DNA of 64,000 bases, taken from NCBI RefSeq assembly GCF_000023785.1, contig NC_012982.1:3162001-3226000 (forward strand), in the 5' to 3' direction. Of this stretch, positions 18,003 through 26,623 are shown piece after piece. Every line of letters begins with the position of its first letter. Positions within the stretch are counted from its first letter, which is position 1. A program made the translations under genes and the position numbers. The DNA comes from Hirschia baltica ATCC 49814 (GTDB taxonomy: Bacteria; Pseudomonadota; Alphaproteobacteria; Caulobacterales; Hyphomonadaceae). Under the pieces are notes generated by a model. The model saw nothing but the letters and a program-made list of their open reading frames with translations, did not search any database and was not told the DNA's origin.

Positions 18003-19360
18003 GATACACCTCCAAATTCACGCGGTAATGATATCGTAAATGTAGTGCCTGCGCCTTCGCTCGATACCACCTTTATATCGCCACCGTGCTTTTGCTTTAT
18101 TATATTGTAAGAAATGGCTAGGCCTTGCCCAGTTCCTTTTCCCACATCTTTTGTTGTAAAAAACGGATCAAAAATACGACCAACAACGCTCTCATCCATG
18201 CCACATCCAGTATCTGAAATATCCAGATAAATGCTCGTATCATCAAATCTGGTTTGCAGCGTAATCGTGCCTTTATCCCCTGCCCCCAACTCATCAATGG
18301 CATCAGCCGCATTTACAATCATATTCAATAGAACTTGATTTACATCTCCTGGGTAACACACAACTTCAGGCAGATTAGGGTCAAAAAGGAATTCAACATC
18401 AGCGAGATATTTCCACTGATTTTTACAAAGCGTTGAAGAGGAAGAAGCAAGCTCATTTAGATTTATCGATTCAGCATCGCCTGAACCGGGATGAGAAAAT
18501 TCTTTTACAGCTTTTACAATTCGAGCAACTTGATCAAGGCCATAGAGCGACTGCTCTAATGAGGCAGGCAATTCTGCTTCCAAAAACTCAAGATCAATTT
18601 CTTCTTTTTTTGCTTCCAGCTCCGCGTCCGAATACTTTGAATCTTGCAAACGCATCAATGCCATCAAATCCGTAAAGCTGTCTTGCAAGAAACGCAAATT
18701 GTCTCCAACATACTGAATAGGCGTGTTAATTTCATGCGCGACGCCACTAGCTAATGTTCCCAATGCTTCAAGTTTTTGCGCTTGTGCCAGCTCTTTTTCT
18801 AGCACTTCTCGTTTTGCATCATCTTGTTTACGTCTCGTGATATTGCGAACAATCCAAACATATTGCTTGGACCGTGGCGCATCTTGTTTAACTAATGTAA
18901 CGCCAATCTCTATAGGAACTTGATCTCCATAAATCGTCATTCCGATTGTCTCGTAAATTCTTGCCTGACCTAGCTCTTTTTGAGCCTCTCGAACGACATG
19001 AGACACATCTAGGTCTGCATGGAAAAGATCAATAATTTTTAGGTCCAGTAGGGTTTCCTGACACAAATTGAACATCTCCATGCCAGCTTTATTCACCCGC
19101 AAAATCTGAAAATTTGCATTTGTCAGAAAAATTCCGCCCACTGTATTATCAAGAATAATATCAAGCTGCAGTCTTTGCTCTTCTAAATGGTGCGCAACTT
19201 TTTCGAGTGCTTGATTAGATGCGATGAGCGATTTGCTTTTATCCTTCAAAAGACACTCAGCACTTTTACGTGCAGCGATTTCCCGCTGAAGGCGCTTTTC
19301 TAACTGTTCATAAGATTTGCTGCCTGAAAGTGGCGCTGCATGTGTTGAAACGGCCCCCAT
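17999..19360 (-). CDS. PAS-domain sensor histidine kinase
   Basis: 453 residues, no clear membrane segment, so likely cytoplasmic. A coiled coil (about 18-65) leads into a PAS domain (about 65-180), then HisKA with His209 (LASGVAHEINTPIQYVGDN) and a complete HATPase: N-box LLNMIVNAADAI, G1 DTGCGMDE, F-box FDPFFTTK, G2 GKGTGQGLA. Start ATG at 19360 has a strong AGGAGG site. It is the only evidently active kinase in the cluster of five signalling genes (15793-21656) and so may feed all four receivers. Confidence 0.92.
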   Translation of the reverse strand: MGAVSTHAAPLSGSKSYEQLEKRLQREIAARKSAECLLKDKSKSLIASNQALEKVAHHLEEQRLQLDIILDNTVGGIFLTNANFQILRVNKAGMEMFNLCQETLLDLKIIDLFHADLDVSHVVREAQKELGQARIYETIGMTIYGDQVPIEIGVTLVKQDAPRSKQYVWIVRNITRRKQDDAKREVLEKELAQAQKLEALGTLASGVAHEINTPIQYVGDNLRFLQDSFTDLMALMRLQDSKYSDAELEAKKEEIDLEFLEAELPASLEQSLYGLDQVARIVKAVKEFSHPGSGDAESINLNELASSSSTLCKNQWKYLADVEFLFDPNLPEVVCYPGDVNQVLLNMIVNAADAIDELGAGDKGTITLQTRFDDTSIYLDISDTGCGMDESVVGRIFDPFFTTKDVGKGTGQGLAISYNIIKQKHGGDIKVVSSEGAGTTFTISLPREFGGVS

Positions 19361-19445
19361 GAAATCCTCCTAGATCTTGCTAACCTTCTCCCTCCAAAGG
19401 CTTGAAGTTGATCCATAATATTTCACAGATTTGATATTTAACTTA

Positions 19446-19459
19446 TCCCCATATGGGGA
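19446..19459. promoter_or_regulatory. palindrome in the divergent promoter of the two-component cluster
   Basis: TCCCCATATGGGGA is a perfect 14-nt palindrome in the 155-bp gap between the leftward kinase operon and the rightward REC-pseudokinase gene. It is a candidate shared operator. Confidence 0.4.
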
Positions 19460-19515
19460 CAGATTTATTCGCTCAGCCATGCAAAATCAGATAAAATGCA
19501 GAATGGAGGCTGAAT

Positions 19516-20667
19516 TTGACCACCCATAGTGAGATTTTGAATTTCCCCCAACGTCCGGATAAATCAACGAGTTATCGGATACTCATGGTTGATGATGAAT
19601 TGCCTGTATTATTGACAATTAAACGTCGCTTACGCATGCATTTTGATATTGTGTCGGTTCTTAGCCCAACTGAGGCGCTGCAGCGCATAGCTACTGACAA
19701 GCCTTTTGATATTGTCATTTCAGATATGCGAATGCCAGAAATGTCTGGTATTGAATTTCTAAGCAGGGTTCGCAAAATCGACCCAAGCATTGCTCGTATC
19801 ATGCTAACTGGAGACCTTGACCGCGAAACCCTTCTTCAGGCTGTCAATAAAGCTGAAGTATCCAAATTTCTTGAAAAACCCGTCTCTTCAGATCAATTAT
19901 GTGAAGCGATAATGGAAACTGCTGCAGAAAGAGATGTAAGGAACACGATTAATTCAACATCGTCCCATCTGCTGGCAAATATTGAAGAAGAATTTCAAAC
20001 ACCTCTAAAACACATTATTGGTTTTGCGAACATCATTTCAACGTCTAATCTACCTGCAAAAGACATAAAAGAATATGCGGGATACATTATTGAAAATGGC
20101 AATGAAATTCTCGCTGCAAGTCAATCTCTTGCAATCCTTTCAAAAATTGAAAGCGGGGATTATTTGTCCCAAGTTAGTCAATTCGACTTACATGATATCA
20201 TACTAGAAAACACCAATCCGCTAAGACGTAAGGCCAAAAGCCGAGACTTGAAATTCGATATTGATATGGAAGCCTCAAACACAGTTGTGAAAGCAGACAT
20301 GCATATCTTTTCACTCTTGATATCAACTTTGATGTCTTACGCTATCAAACATGCCCAACCGTCCAGCAAGATTTCTATCAAAACTTGGCTTGTGAACGCT
20401 GATTCAATTGTCTTGGAAATTAATAATCACAGCTCAGCTGGGACGAAAAAGATGCCCCCCGTTTCGCAGACACCTCTTACCTTAGTAGACATATCAGCGA
20501 GCAAAAAACTGAATGGCTTGGAACTAGGGCTACGCCTTTTAAAAGCATCATCGCCTTATTTGAAAAAAGAACCACTTATCAAATATCAAGAAAACAGCGG
20601 TTTTTCAGTAAAATTACTGATACCCATTCAAATATCATATTCTCAAGCCCATAATGTCGGGAGCTAA
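19516..20667 (+). CDS. response regulator fused to a pseudo-histidine-kinase module
   Basis: 383 residues from a TTG start at 19516 preceded by GGAGG at ideal spacing. The receiver is complete (Asp26/Asp27, phosphoacceptor Asp70 in IVISDMRMP, Lys121). The C-terminal half resembles HisKA-HATPase, but the H-box reads EEEFQTPL (157-164), with Glu158 in place of the phosphoacceptor histidine. The expected N-box shows STLMSYAIKH without Asn, and no DxGxG box is found. I read it as a kinase-derived, catalytically dead interaction module controlled by phosphorylation of its receiver. It converges with the REC-LuxR gene, overlapping by 4 bp. Confidence 0.82.
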   Translation: MTTHSEILNFPQRPDKSTSYRILMVDDELPVLLTIKRRLRMHFDIVSVLSPTEALQRIATDKPFDIVISDMRMPEMSGIEFLSRVRKIDPSIARIMLTGDLDRETLLQAVNKAEVSKFLEKPVSSDQLCEAIMETAAERDVRNTINSTSSHLLANIEEEFQTPLKHIIGFANIISTSNLPAKDIKEYAGYIIENGNEILAASQSLAILSKIESGDYLSQVSQFDLHDIILENTNPLRRKAKSRDLKFDIDMEASNTVVKADMHIFSLLISTLMSYAIKHAQPSSKISIKTWLVNADSIVLEINNHSSAGTKKMPPVSQTPLTLVDISASKKLNGLELGLRLLKASSPYLKKEPLIKYQENSGFSVKLLIPIQISYSQAHNVGS

Positions 20668-21656
20668 CGCGATGTTGGTAAAAGATTTCCTGTCGTAGCG
20701 CATATGCTTGCAACAAGTTCAGCTTGGCTTGAAGTACCTGTTTTTTGATACGCACGCTTGAGATAGGTTCTAGCACTAGAAAGTGCGACACCTGAAGCGG
20801 ACGCGGCTTCTGCGAGAGGCAAACCATTTATCAATGCAAGCACAATGCGCGCTTCAGCGGTGGACAATTGGAAAACCACTTGAATCGCTTGTAGAGATAC
20901 ATGCGCATCCTTTTGGGATGGTGAAAGCAGGATCGACACAACCCTACGCCCGTTTGACATTATTTTGGGTTGAAGCACCATTCCAACGGGAAGTCGGTTT
21001 GCCGATACTTCCAACCTTAACCAAATAGGTCGATCACAATTTCCATTGAAAACAAGCTTTAAACTATCCTCAAATTGTTTTCGGTAGGTGCTATCATTAA
21101 TCCTACAAACCTTGTCATTTCCAAAAGAAAATACATCTCCTTGCTGGAAAAGCGCATCTGCGGCCTGATTAGAATAAATCAATCGCGCGCTATCATCCAA
21201 TATAAAAACAGGTGCGCACATATCTCCCATCGTTATTTCTTGCAGCTCATAAGATTGGGAGCCATCTTCTTCTATCAGCTTCAGGCAGGCTTCAATTTCA
21301 ACAATAAGTTCATTGCAAGAAAATGGTTTGGAATGAAAGCGCGATATATTTAGCTGGTTAATTGCTGTCATCGCGGTGCTATAATCACCAGACCCCGTTA
21401 GCATAATAAAGCGTGTGTGTATGTTTGGATTCAACGCCTGCATCTTGGATACTAGATCCAAACCATCCATTCCCGGCATACAAAAATCTGTCACAACAAT
21501 GTCCGCACCTCTGCTTCGAAATGCTTCCAATGCGTTTTCTGGTGTTTGATTTTTGTGAACAATCCAATCAGGTCGTGAACGTTTGACTTGCCGAACAAGA
21601 CTGTCCAACAAGTTCCCATCATCATCTACAAATTGTATAACCGGAGAATGTACCAT
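20664..21656 (-). CDS. response regulator: REC, PAS-like, LuxR-type HTH
   Basis: About 330 residues from ATG at 21656 (a TTG at 21671 is also in frame). The receiver has Asp11-13, phosphoacceptor Asp57 (DIVVTDFCMPG) and Lys110. A PAS-like middle (about 140-245: FILDDSARLIYSNQAADALF) precedes a C-terminal LuxR-type HTH (FQLSTAEARIVLALINGLPL, GVALSSARTYLKRAYQKTGT). It is the DNA-binding output of the local two-component cluster. It lies next to the left boundary of the integrated element but on the chromosomal side. Confidence 0.88.
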   Translation of the reverse strand: MVHSPVIQFVDDDGNLLDSLVRQVKRSRPDWIVHKNQTPENALEAFRSRGADIVVTDFCMPGMDGLDLVSKMQALNPNIHTRFIMLTGSGDYSTAMTAINQLNISRFHSKPFSCNELIVEIEACLKLIEEDGSQSYELQEITMGDMCAPVFILDDSARLIYSNQAADALFQQGDVFSFGNDKVCRINDSTYRKQFEDSLKLVFNGNCDRPIWLRLEVSANRLPVGMVLQPKIMSNGRRVVSILLSPSQKDAHVSLQAIQVVFQLSTAEARIVLALINGLPLAEAASASGVALSSARTYLKRAYQKTGTSSQAELVASICATTGNLLPTSR

Positions 21657-21809
21657 CTCAGATACATACAATAATAATGTAAAATATAGCCCTCACAAGA
21701 GCATAAAATTTCTACTCTACGTTTACTATAAAACAAATAGAAACCAACTACAGAACAATATGCTGAAAACAACTATCAGCCAAAACCAAATTCATTGAAA
21801 AATAAATGA

Positions 21810-21853
21810 TGCGCGGTACAAGGTTCGAACTTGTGACCCCTACGATGTCAACG
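21810..21853. repeat. left attachment site: displaced 3' end of tRNA-Val
   Basis: 44 bp identical to the 3' half of the tRNA-Val gene at 35499-35542, from the discriminator base through the T arm to the anticodon stem; identity stops at 21853. Without D arm and acceptor 5' strand it cannot be a functional tRNA. Outside the core, both copies are flanked by a shared TCATTGAAAA (21792-21801 and 35483-35492). The remaining sequence between 21657 and 22009 shows only this site and the repeat at 21969. Confidence 0.88.
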
Positions 21854-21968
21854 AGAGGGTCTATAATTTATAGCAATTTCTATGTAGATATATAAGCATA
21901 CAAAACAACATATTATTGTACTCTTTATTTCTAAATGCATCTGCATATAGCTTGATATTCCCACTGAA

Positions 21969-21988
21969 TGAGGGGATATTGAGGGGAC
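21969..21988 (+). repeat. left copy of a tandem TGAGGGGA motif, candidate integrase arm site
   Basis: A 20-mer containing TGAGGGGA twice (spacing 11 bp) lies 115 bp inside the left att core and just before the integrase gene. A copy with a single difference lies at 35428-35447, just inside the right att core. Paired arm-type sites near both ends are what tyrosine integrases need. Confidence 0.6.
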
Positions 21989-22009
21989 AACACCTCTAGG
22001 TCTCTCTAT

Positions 22010-23218
22010 ATGAAAATAAAATTTACACTTTCAAACCTCAAGGCATTAAAGCCAAGTGAAAAGAGATATGTCTGCTGGGACAGCGAGTTAACTGGCTTTG
22101 GTGCTCGCGTTCAGCCAAGCGGAAAGGTCGTATTTTTTGTTCGCCAATCTCGTTTCACCGAAACAGGCACCACATTAGACATTACCATCGGAGCATTAGG
22201 GCAACCCTGGACGCCCAGCAATGCGCGTAGTCAGGCAACACTCCTCTTACTTCAATTAAAGCAAGGTATCGACCCCCGAAAGAAAACGAACGAAATCAAC
22301 TACACTATAGCAAGCTATTTTGAAGTTTTCTGCGGCCAGACCAACGGTCGAAAAAAACCACGAACTATTAAGCTCGAAGAATCTCTATTCAAGCGTCACA
22401 TCTCTCCTCATCTTGGAAAAGTGAAACTGAAAGAACTAAATACGACCCATATCAGTAATTTTATGAGCAAAGTTGCCAATCCAGATAAAATCATTGTCGA
22501 GAAAACGAAACCGCGTGGCAAAGCCGTAGTATCGGGCGGAAAACCAACAGCGAACAGAGCTCATGACATTTTATCCGCAATGCTTAACCATGCTGTGAAA
22601 GCAGGTTTACTTGACAAAAATCCTGCTAAGAACGTTGCTAAATTTCGGACTGAAAAAAAGGAACGTTTTTTGACTGAAGTGGAAATTCAACGACTAGGAC
22701 AGGAGTTAAGACAGGCCGGAAGCGACGGGACTAACACATACGCAATTGAGGCATTAAAAGTTCTTATGTTCACAGGCGCTAGAAAAAGTGAAATTCTTAG
22801 CCTCCGATGGGAATACATAGACTGGCAAAGAAGCCTAGCAAACCTCCCAGACTCAAAGAATGATATGAAGAGTATAGTTTTACCTTCTGTGGTGATCTCA
22901 ATTTTGAACAACCTACCCAACAAAGGGACTAACGGATGGGTCTTTCCTTCAAATGATGGAAATACTCATTTCACGGGGTTGCAGAAAATTTGGAACAGAA
23001 TTCGAACCAACGCCAATCTAAGAGATGTCAGAATTCACGATCTACGACACACCTTCGCAAGTGTGGGTGCCGCTGAAGGAAAAAGCTTATATATACTGGG
23101 AAAAGCACTCACTCACGCTAACCCTGCTACAACTCAAAGATATGCTCACTTAGCTGACGACCCTTTGCGACATGCAGTCGAGGCGATTAGCAATAAAATC
23201 GACGATAGTTTAAATTGA
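22010..23218 (+). CDS. int: tyrosine-type site-specific integrase
   Basis: 402 residues, of the P4/prophage-CP4-57-like group by layout. N-terminal DUF4102-like arm-binding domain (NLKALKPSEKRYVCWDSELT, GARVQPSGKVVFFVRQSR), a central SAM-like core-binding domain, and a C-terminal catalytic domain with Arg258 (FTGARKSEIL), the HDLRHTFAS box (His343, Arg346), LTHANPATTQ and nucleophile Tyr378 (QRYAHL). It should insert and excise the island at the 3' end of tRNA-Val. It is the first gene inside the left boundary and points inward. Confidence 0.95.
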   Translation: MKIKFTLSNLKALKPSEKRYVCWDSELTGFGARVQPSGKVVFFVRQSRFTETGTTLDITIGALGQPWTPSNARSQATLLLLQLKQGIDPRKKTNEINYTIASYFEVFCGQTNGRKKPRTIKLEESLFKRHISPHLGKVKLKELNTTHISNFMSKVANPDKIIVEKTKPRGKAVVSGGKPTANRAHDILSAMLNHAVKAGLLDKNPAKNVAKFRTEKKERFLTEVEIQRLGQELRQAGSDGTNTYAIEALKVLMFTGARKSEILSLRWEYIDWQRSLANLPDSKNDMKSIVLPSVVISILNNLPNKGTNGWVFPSNDGNTHFTGLQKIWNRIRTNANLRDVRIHDLRHTFASVGAAEGKSLYILGKALTHANPATTQRYAHLADDPLRHAVEAISNKIDDSLN

Positions 23219-23335
23219 TATGAAAAAAATTCTAAATAAATTAAAGTTCACTAAAAGTACTTGATTAGTTAATCAACTAACCAGACTACAGCTATTCAAC
23301 CATTAGTTTCATATAAAAGATCGAGGGGACCCATA

Positions 23336-23971
23336 ATGATTGATAAGAACAAACAAGATGGAGTCATTAACTTTGATCCTAAACTTATTATTTCTACATT
23401 AGGAATCTTATGTTTCCAATTACATAATCATGCAATGAAACATTATGAATTAAGGGCAAAAAAACCAACTGCCACTGTAATCCGCGAAAAGCGTATTATG
23501 ACTCACGACGCAATTATAGACATAATAAATTTTTTGCATACCGTTGAAGGCACCTCAAATGGTCATTTGCATAGGTCGTTAATTCCAATACTCGATGCAC
23601 TTACCGAACTTATTGAGACAGGTAATGCCGCAGATTTATTGGTCGGCGAAGTCTACAATAGACCCCCAGATAGATTAACTAAAATACAGCTAAAAGTATA
23701 TTGTGTCATAGTATACAATGTACTGAAAAAAGCCGGCATTCCGTCTAAGAATGCAGCCAGTCAAATCGAAAGGATCGTCAACAAAGAAAATGTAGCCATC
23801 AAGCTAAACACTAAACGTACGCTAGATAAGTGGCAAACAAATTGTACACACGATCCAAAATGGAAAGAGATGCATTCTAGTTTCCTTAAAAAATTTGAAC
23901 AACTTGGATACGACACAACCCCGGAAGCTGCAAAAAAACTTCTATCAGCCTATCTCCATAACTACAGATAA
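23336..23971 (+). CDS. hypothetical protein of the island
   Basis: 211 residues, not recognised. Mostly helical, lysine-rich, no signal peptide or membrane segment. GAGGGGA before the ATG at 23336 is a good ribosome site. A histidine-containing stretch (LGILCFQLHNHAMKHYELRA) is near residues 17-36. It lies directly after the integrase and before the AlpA-like gene, a position where recombination or immunity accessory genes are often found, but nothing in the sequence confirms that. Confidence 0.65.
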   Translation: MIDKNKQDGVINFDPKLIISTLGILCFQLHNHAMKHYELRAKKPTATVIREKRIMTHDAIIDIINFLHTVEGTSNGHLHRSLIPILDALTELIETGNAADLLVGEVYNRPPDRLTKIQLKVYCVIVYNVLKKAGIPSKNAASQIERIVNKENVAIKLNTKRTLDKWQTNCTHDPKWKEMHSSFLKKFEQLGYDTTPEAAKKLLSAYLHNYR

Positions 23972-24016
23972 CCAACGCTGCAATTAAGTACGACTGTTTT
24001 TTGCACTCTTAAAGAG

Positions 24017-24074
24017 GGAGACTCCTTTTATCGCTCGAGAAGGTTCTCGAACGGAGTGACTGAAAGGAGTCTCC
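24017..24074 (+). promoter_or_regulatory. long nested inverted repeat sequestering the AlpA-like gene RBS
   Basis: Outer arms GGAGACTCCTTT (24017-24028) and AAAGGAGTCTCC (24063-24074) are perfectly complementary over 12 bp; between them TCGAGAA-GG-TTCTCGA forms a second hairpin. The right outer arm contains the AAAGGAG ribosome site and ends immediately before the ATG at 24075. In RNA it would hide the RBS; in DNA it could be an operator or cruciform. Confidence 0.7.
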
Positions 24075-24272
24075 ATGACCAAACTGATAAACACCGAAGA
24101 ACTATCTAAAATTACAGGTATTGCGCCAATAACCTGGGCAAAACGCCGAATGCGCGGTGAACCCCACACCCCTCCTTACCTAAAAATTGGTCGAAGCGTG
24201 AAATACCGCTGGGACGATGTTGAAAAGTGGTTAGCTAGCAAATCTTGCTCCAGCACTTCACAGGAGGTTTAG
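24075..24272 (+). CDS. AlpA-like / excisionase-type helix-turn-helix protein
   Basis: 65-residue MerR-like winged HTH of the AlpA/excisionase group: INTEELSKITGIAPITWAKR forms the helix-turn-helix and YLKIGRSVKYRWDDVEKWLA the wing and helix 3. Such proteins activate integrase or act as excision factors for tRNA-integrated elements. Its ribosome site lies in one arm of a 58-nt nested hairpin, so expression may be controlled at translation. Its TAG stop is directly followed by the ATG of the next gene. Confidence 0.88.
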   Translation: MTKLINTEELSKITGIAPITWAKRRMRGEPHTPPYLKIGRSVKYRWDDVEKWLASKSCSSTSQEV

Positions 24273-24608
24273 ATGAAATATTTTTCTCCGCCTATAGACG
24301 CTCTGACGGTTGAAATTGACGAATACGTCAACCTTCCTAATTTGGAGAACGAAGAATGGATTGATAAACCAGCTTGCCAGGACCTTATCAGCTTCCGAAA
24401 TCAGTCTTTGGCAGAAGTTCATCAGAAACTTCTTAGATCCGGTAATAAAGGATACTTCCCGAGCAATTCGGAGACTTTTAAATGGCGCTCGAAGATCCTC
24501 ACGCTCATTGCATTGGGAGTTAACATTGAAGAACAGTTTGTTATTTCTCCACACCCACCATATCAAACTGGCATTCTTTATACATTGCAATTCTCTCCAA
24601 TAGAATGA
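24273..24608 (+). CDS. hypothetical protein coupled to the AlpA-like gene
   Basis: 111 residues, not recognised. AGGAGG in the last codons of the AlpA-like gene and an ATG directly abutting its stop codon indicate translational coupling. No membrane segment; acidic N-terminal half (DEYVNLPNLENEEWIDKP) and a short basic helix in the middle (FRNQSLAEVHQKLLRSGNKG). Presumably a small element-regulatory or accessory protein. Confidence 0.65.
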   Translation: MKYFSPPIDALTVEIDEYVNLPNLENEEWIDKPACQDLISFRNQSLAEVHQKLLRSGNKGYFPSNSETFKWRSKILTLIALGVNIEEQFVISPHPPYQTGILYTLQFSPIE

Positions 24609-25353
24609 GAGAGCATCAATGGATAAGCGCAAACGCAAAACAAACGCCAAGGGCAGCAACGATACCTAACAGTACCTCCCGATACCTTATTCAACGGTAA
24701 GACACCTACTCGCGCCTGGCAACAATGGAGTGCACCCAAAGTAGAGTAATACAGAAATCGGTACTTTTACGGTTCTCGAACTTCGAATATGATCCTGTAG
24801 GATACTGAGAAATAAATTTGCTGACCAACATGCTACCCGTCAGGTCATTTCAGATGCGCTTTACGGAGCCGTGTGAATACTGCCTATATACTCCATACTT
24901 GGCTCCTGTAAGAGCCTTGTATGGGTTACCAACAAAGTTATTCCAAACAATTCTAAAGCAAGCGAAGCATCCCCTTTGGGGATAACTTCAAACTACAAAG
25001 TCAAACTTGTAGAGTTCATTTTAAGCCATCTTCGGATATCTCTATGATCAGGTATACTTTGGACAACTAATTTCCAAAAACTTGGTGAATGATTGTGTTG
25101 ATGAGACAGGAAATGGCCCAATGCAGCCCCATTACCAAAATAGCAATGGGTCCCTTTTTGGCGAAAGATTGCCTGTTCATCAGAGTATTTGTGGCCCCAA
25201 GCGGACTGTAGATCATCAACTGATATCATTTTAACTGAAACTAGACTTAAAAATTGCAAATATAAGAAGGTCCGGCGCGTCAGGAACGGACGTAAAGGCG
25301 GAAGTCAGGTCCGCCAGCAACTTTTCAGTCTATTCGCTTTTTTGACGCTAACT
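24609..25353. other. gene-poor stretch with a hairpin and one copy of a 45-bp repeat
   Basis: No gene I can support over 745 nt. It holds a compound hairpin at 24893-24924 (CCATAC/GTATGG outside GGCTC/GAGCC, with matched TT bulges), a small ATCCCC/GGGGAT hairpin near 24970, and the first copy (25150-25194) of a direct repeat found again at 26561. A leftward TTG-started reading frame of 88 codons (24993-25259) overlaps the repeat but lacks a ribosome site and homology I recognise. Confidence 0.6.
25150..25194 (+). repeat. 45-bp direct repeat, copy 1
   Basis: Matches 26561-26605 at 39 of 45 positions, including 22 identical consecutive bases around GGCGAAAGATTGCC. The two copies flank the gene for the 335-residue membrane protein. 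Confidence 0.75.
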
Positions 25354-26361
25354 TCAGGGCAACCACCCACCGATAGCTGCTGCTGCCAGAGCCGCTACGA
25401 TCATACCGAAAACGTTTACAACCCAAGAAATGAACGAACGTCCGAAAGCTAAATTGGGCTTGTCCGCGATCCAGATGCTTGCGAAACGCATAATGTGTCG
25501 GTCAAAAGCTGCTAAAGCCAGCGCGATAGACATGACGATGACGACCAAGAATGCCCTTTGGGACCAATCTGGAAGCGCCGGCAAAACAACCAATGTCGCA
25601 CTGTGGAGCAGTTGGTTTGTGCCGAGACCAAGCCGCTTAATATAAGTGGCATAATTCCGCTCAAATTTTTTGAGATGTTGAGCGAGCATCTCCTTCTTGC
25701 CCCTTGCCCATGCTTCGTTGGTGCTTTGGGCGAATGCGAAATTCATTTGAGGCCCGAACTCGACTTGCACGACACGATTGATACCATCACGTTCCGGATC
25801 TGCACCGCGAATCTTGACTATTCGTGCCCGCTGTTCCGCTAGTTCCAAACCCTTGAAACGCTCCAGGTAGCAACTGACTTCTGTCTCGCCGGTAACTGTC
25901 ACGACGACTGGATTGTTAAAGTCTTTTTGAATCAGTTCGGCTACGGCGACGATATCGTCGCGCGTGATTTCTATGGGCCCCCAATCCTTTCGAGCAGTAA
26001 AAAGCTGATCCGGGGAACCGTCCGGTTGGGTGGAGTGGCCATGAGGAACTAGCCAAAAAGTGCCAGCGCTTCCAAAGACTGTGCTCCAGGTTCCATCCAC
26101 GCCACCTTGGGCTGTAAGAATCCCTTTCGCATGCATTGATCCAGCCTCGATTCCCTCGGGAAGCTTAACCGGCTCACCTGAGAGGTGGACCTCGGAACCG
26201 TTGAAAGTTCCGGATACTTTGTAGATTGAAACACCGCACTGTTCGTCATTTATATTTAGGTGGCCAACAACTGATTGGTCGGACCGATCTTCGATCGAAA
26301 GGTAAACGCCGCCATTATTTGTCCCATAGATTTTTCCGGTCCAGTCTCTGGCAAGAGGCAT
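25354..26361 (-). CDS. hypothetical protein: beta-rich N-terminal domain and two C-terminal membrane segments
   Basis: 335 residues, not recognised. The N-terminal about 110 residues are glycine- and beta-rich with a calycin-like rhythm (WTGKIYGTNNGGVYLSIEDR; GTWSTVFGSAGTFWLVPH). The middle (about 125-250) is mixed alpha/beta with VVVTVTGETEVSCYLERF. Two hydrophobic segments near the C terminus (around 264-284 and 308-330) would anchor it to the inner membrane. Its base composition looks more GC-rich than the integrase side of the island, and 45-bp direct repeats flank it, suggesting separate acquisition. A ligand-sensing membrane protein is possible but unproven. Confidence 0.75.
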   Translation of the reverse strand: MPLARDWTGKIYGTNNGGVYLSIEDRSDQSVVGHLNINDEQCGVSIYKVSGTFNGSEVHLSGEPVKLPEGIEAGSMHAKGILTAQGGVDGTWSTVFGSAGTFWLVPHGHSTQPDGSPDQLFTARKDWGPIEITRDDIVAVAELIQKDFNNPVVVTVTGETEVSCYLERFKGLELAEQRARIVKIRGADPERDGINRVVQVEFGPQMNFAFAQSTNEAWARGKKEMLAQHLKKFERNYATYIKRLGLGTNQLLHSATLVVLPALPDWSQRAFLVVIVMSIALALAAFDRHIMRFASIWIADKPNLAFGRSFISWVVNVFGMIVAALAAAAIGGWLP

Positions 26362-26560
26362 CTTCGATCCTTTGTCACTAGCGCCGTGTTACATAAGAAC
26401 AAAAAATGATCAGGCAAGTATTCTGCAAGATTTCTCTGCAACGTCCGACATTGCATCAACCACGCCTTCGTCTTGTCCGCTTTTCGGATGAAACAGCAGC
26501 ATTGAAGATCACAACCTACACAGGGTTGAGTTTGTGTCCAGCCTCAGCTTTTATATTAAT

Positions 26561-26605
26561 GTCCGTTTCTGGCGAAAGATTGCCTGTTCATGAGGGTATA
26601 TGTAG
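26561..26605 (+). repeat. 45-bp direct repeat, copy 2
   Basis: Second copy of the 25150-25194 repeat, in the same orientation, located just past the end of the resolvase gene. Confidence 0.75.
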
Positions 26606-26623
26606 TGAGAAACAGACCAATGC

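Noticed and set aside
21810-21882. A second functional tRNA-Val at the left boundary
   Set aside because: Only the 3' half is present; the D arm and 5' acceptor strand are missing.
24993-25259. Leftward 88-codon frame overlapping the 45-bp repeat
   Set aside because: TTG start without ribosome site and no recognisable domain; the shared repeat alone does not make it a gene.
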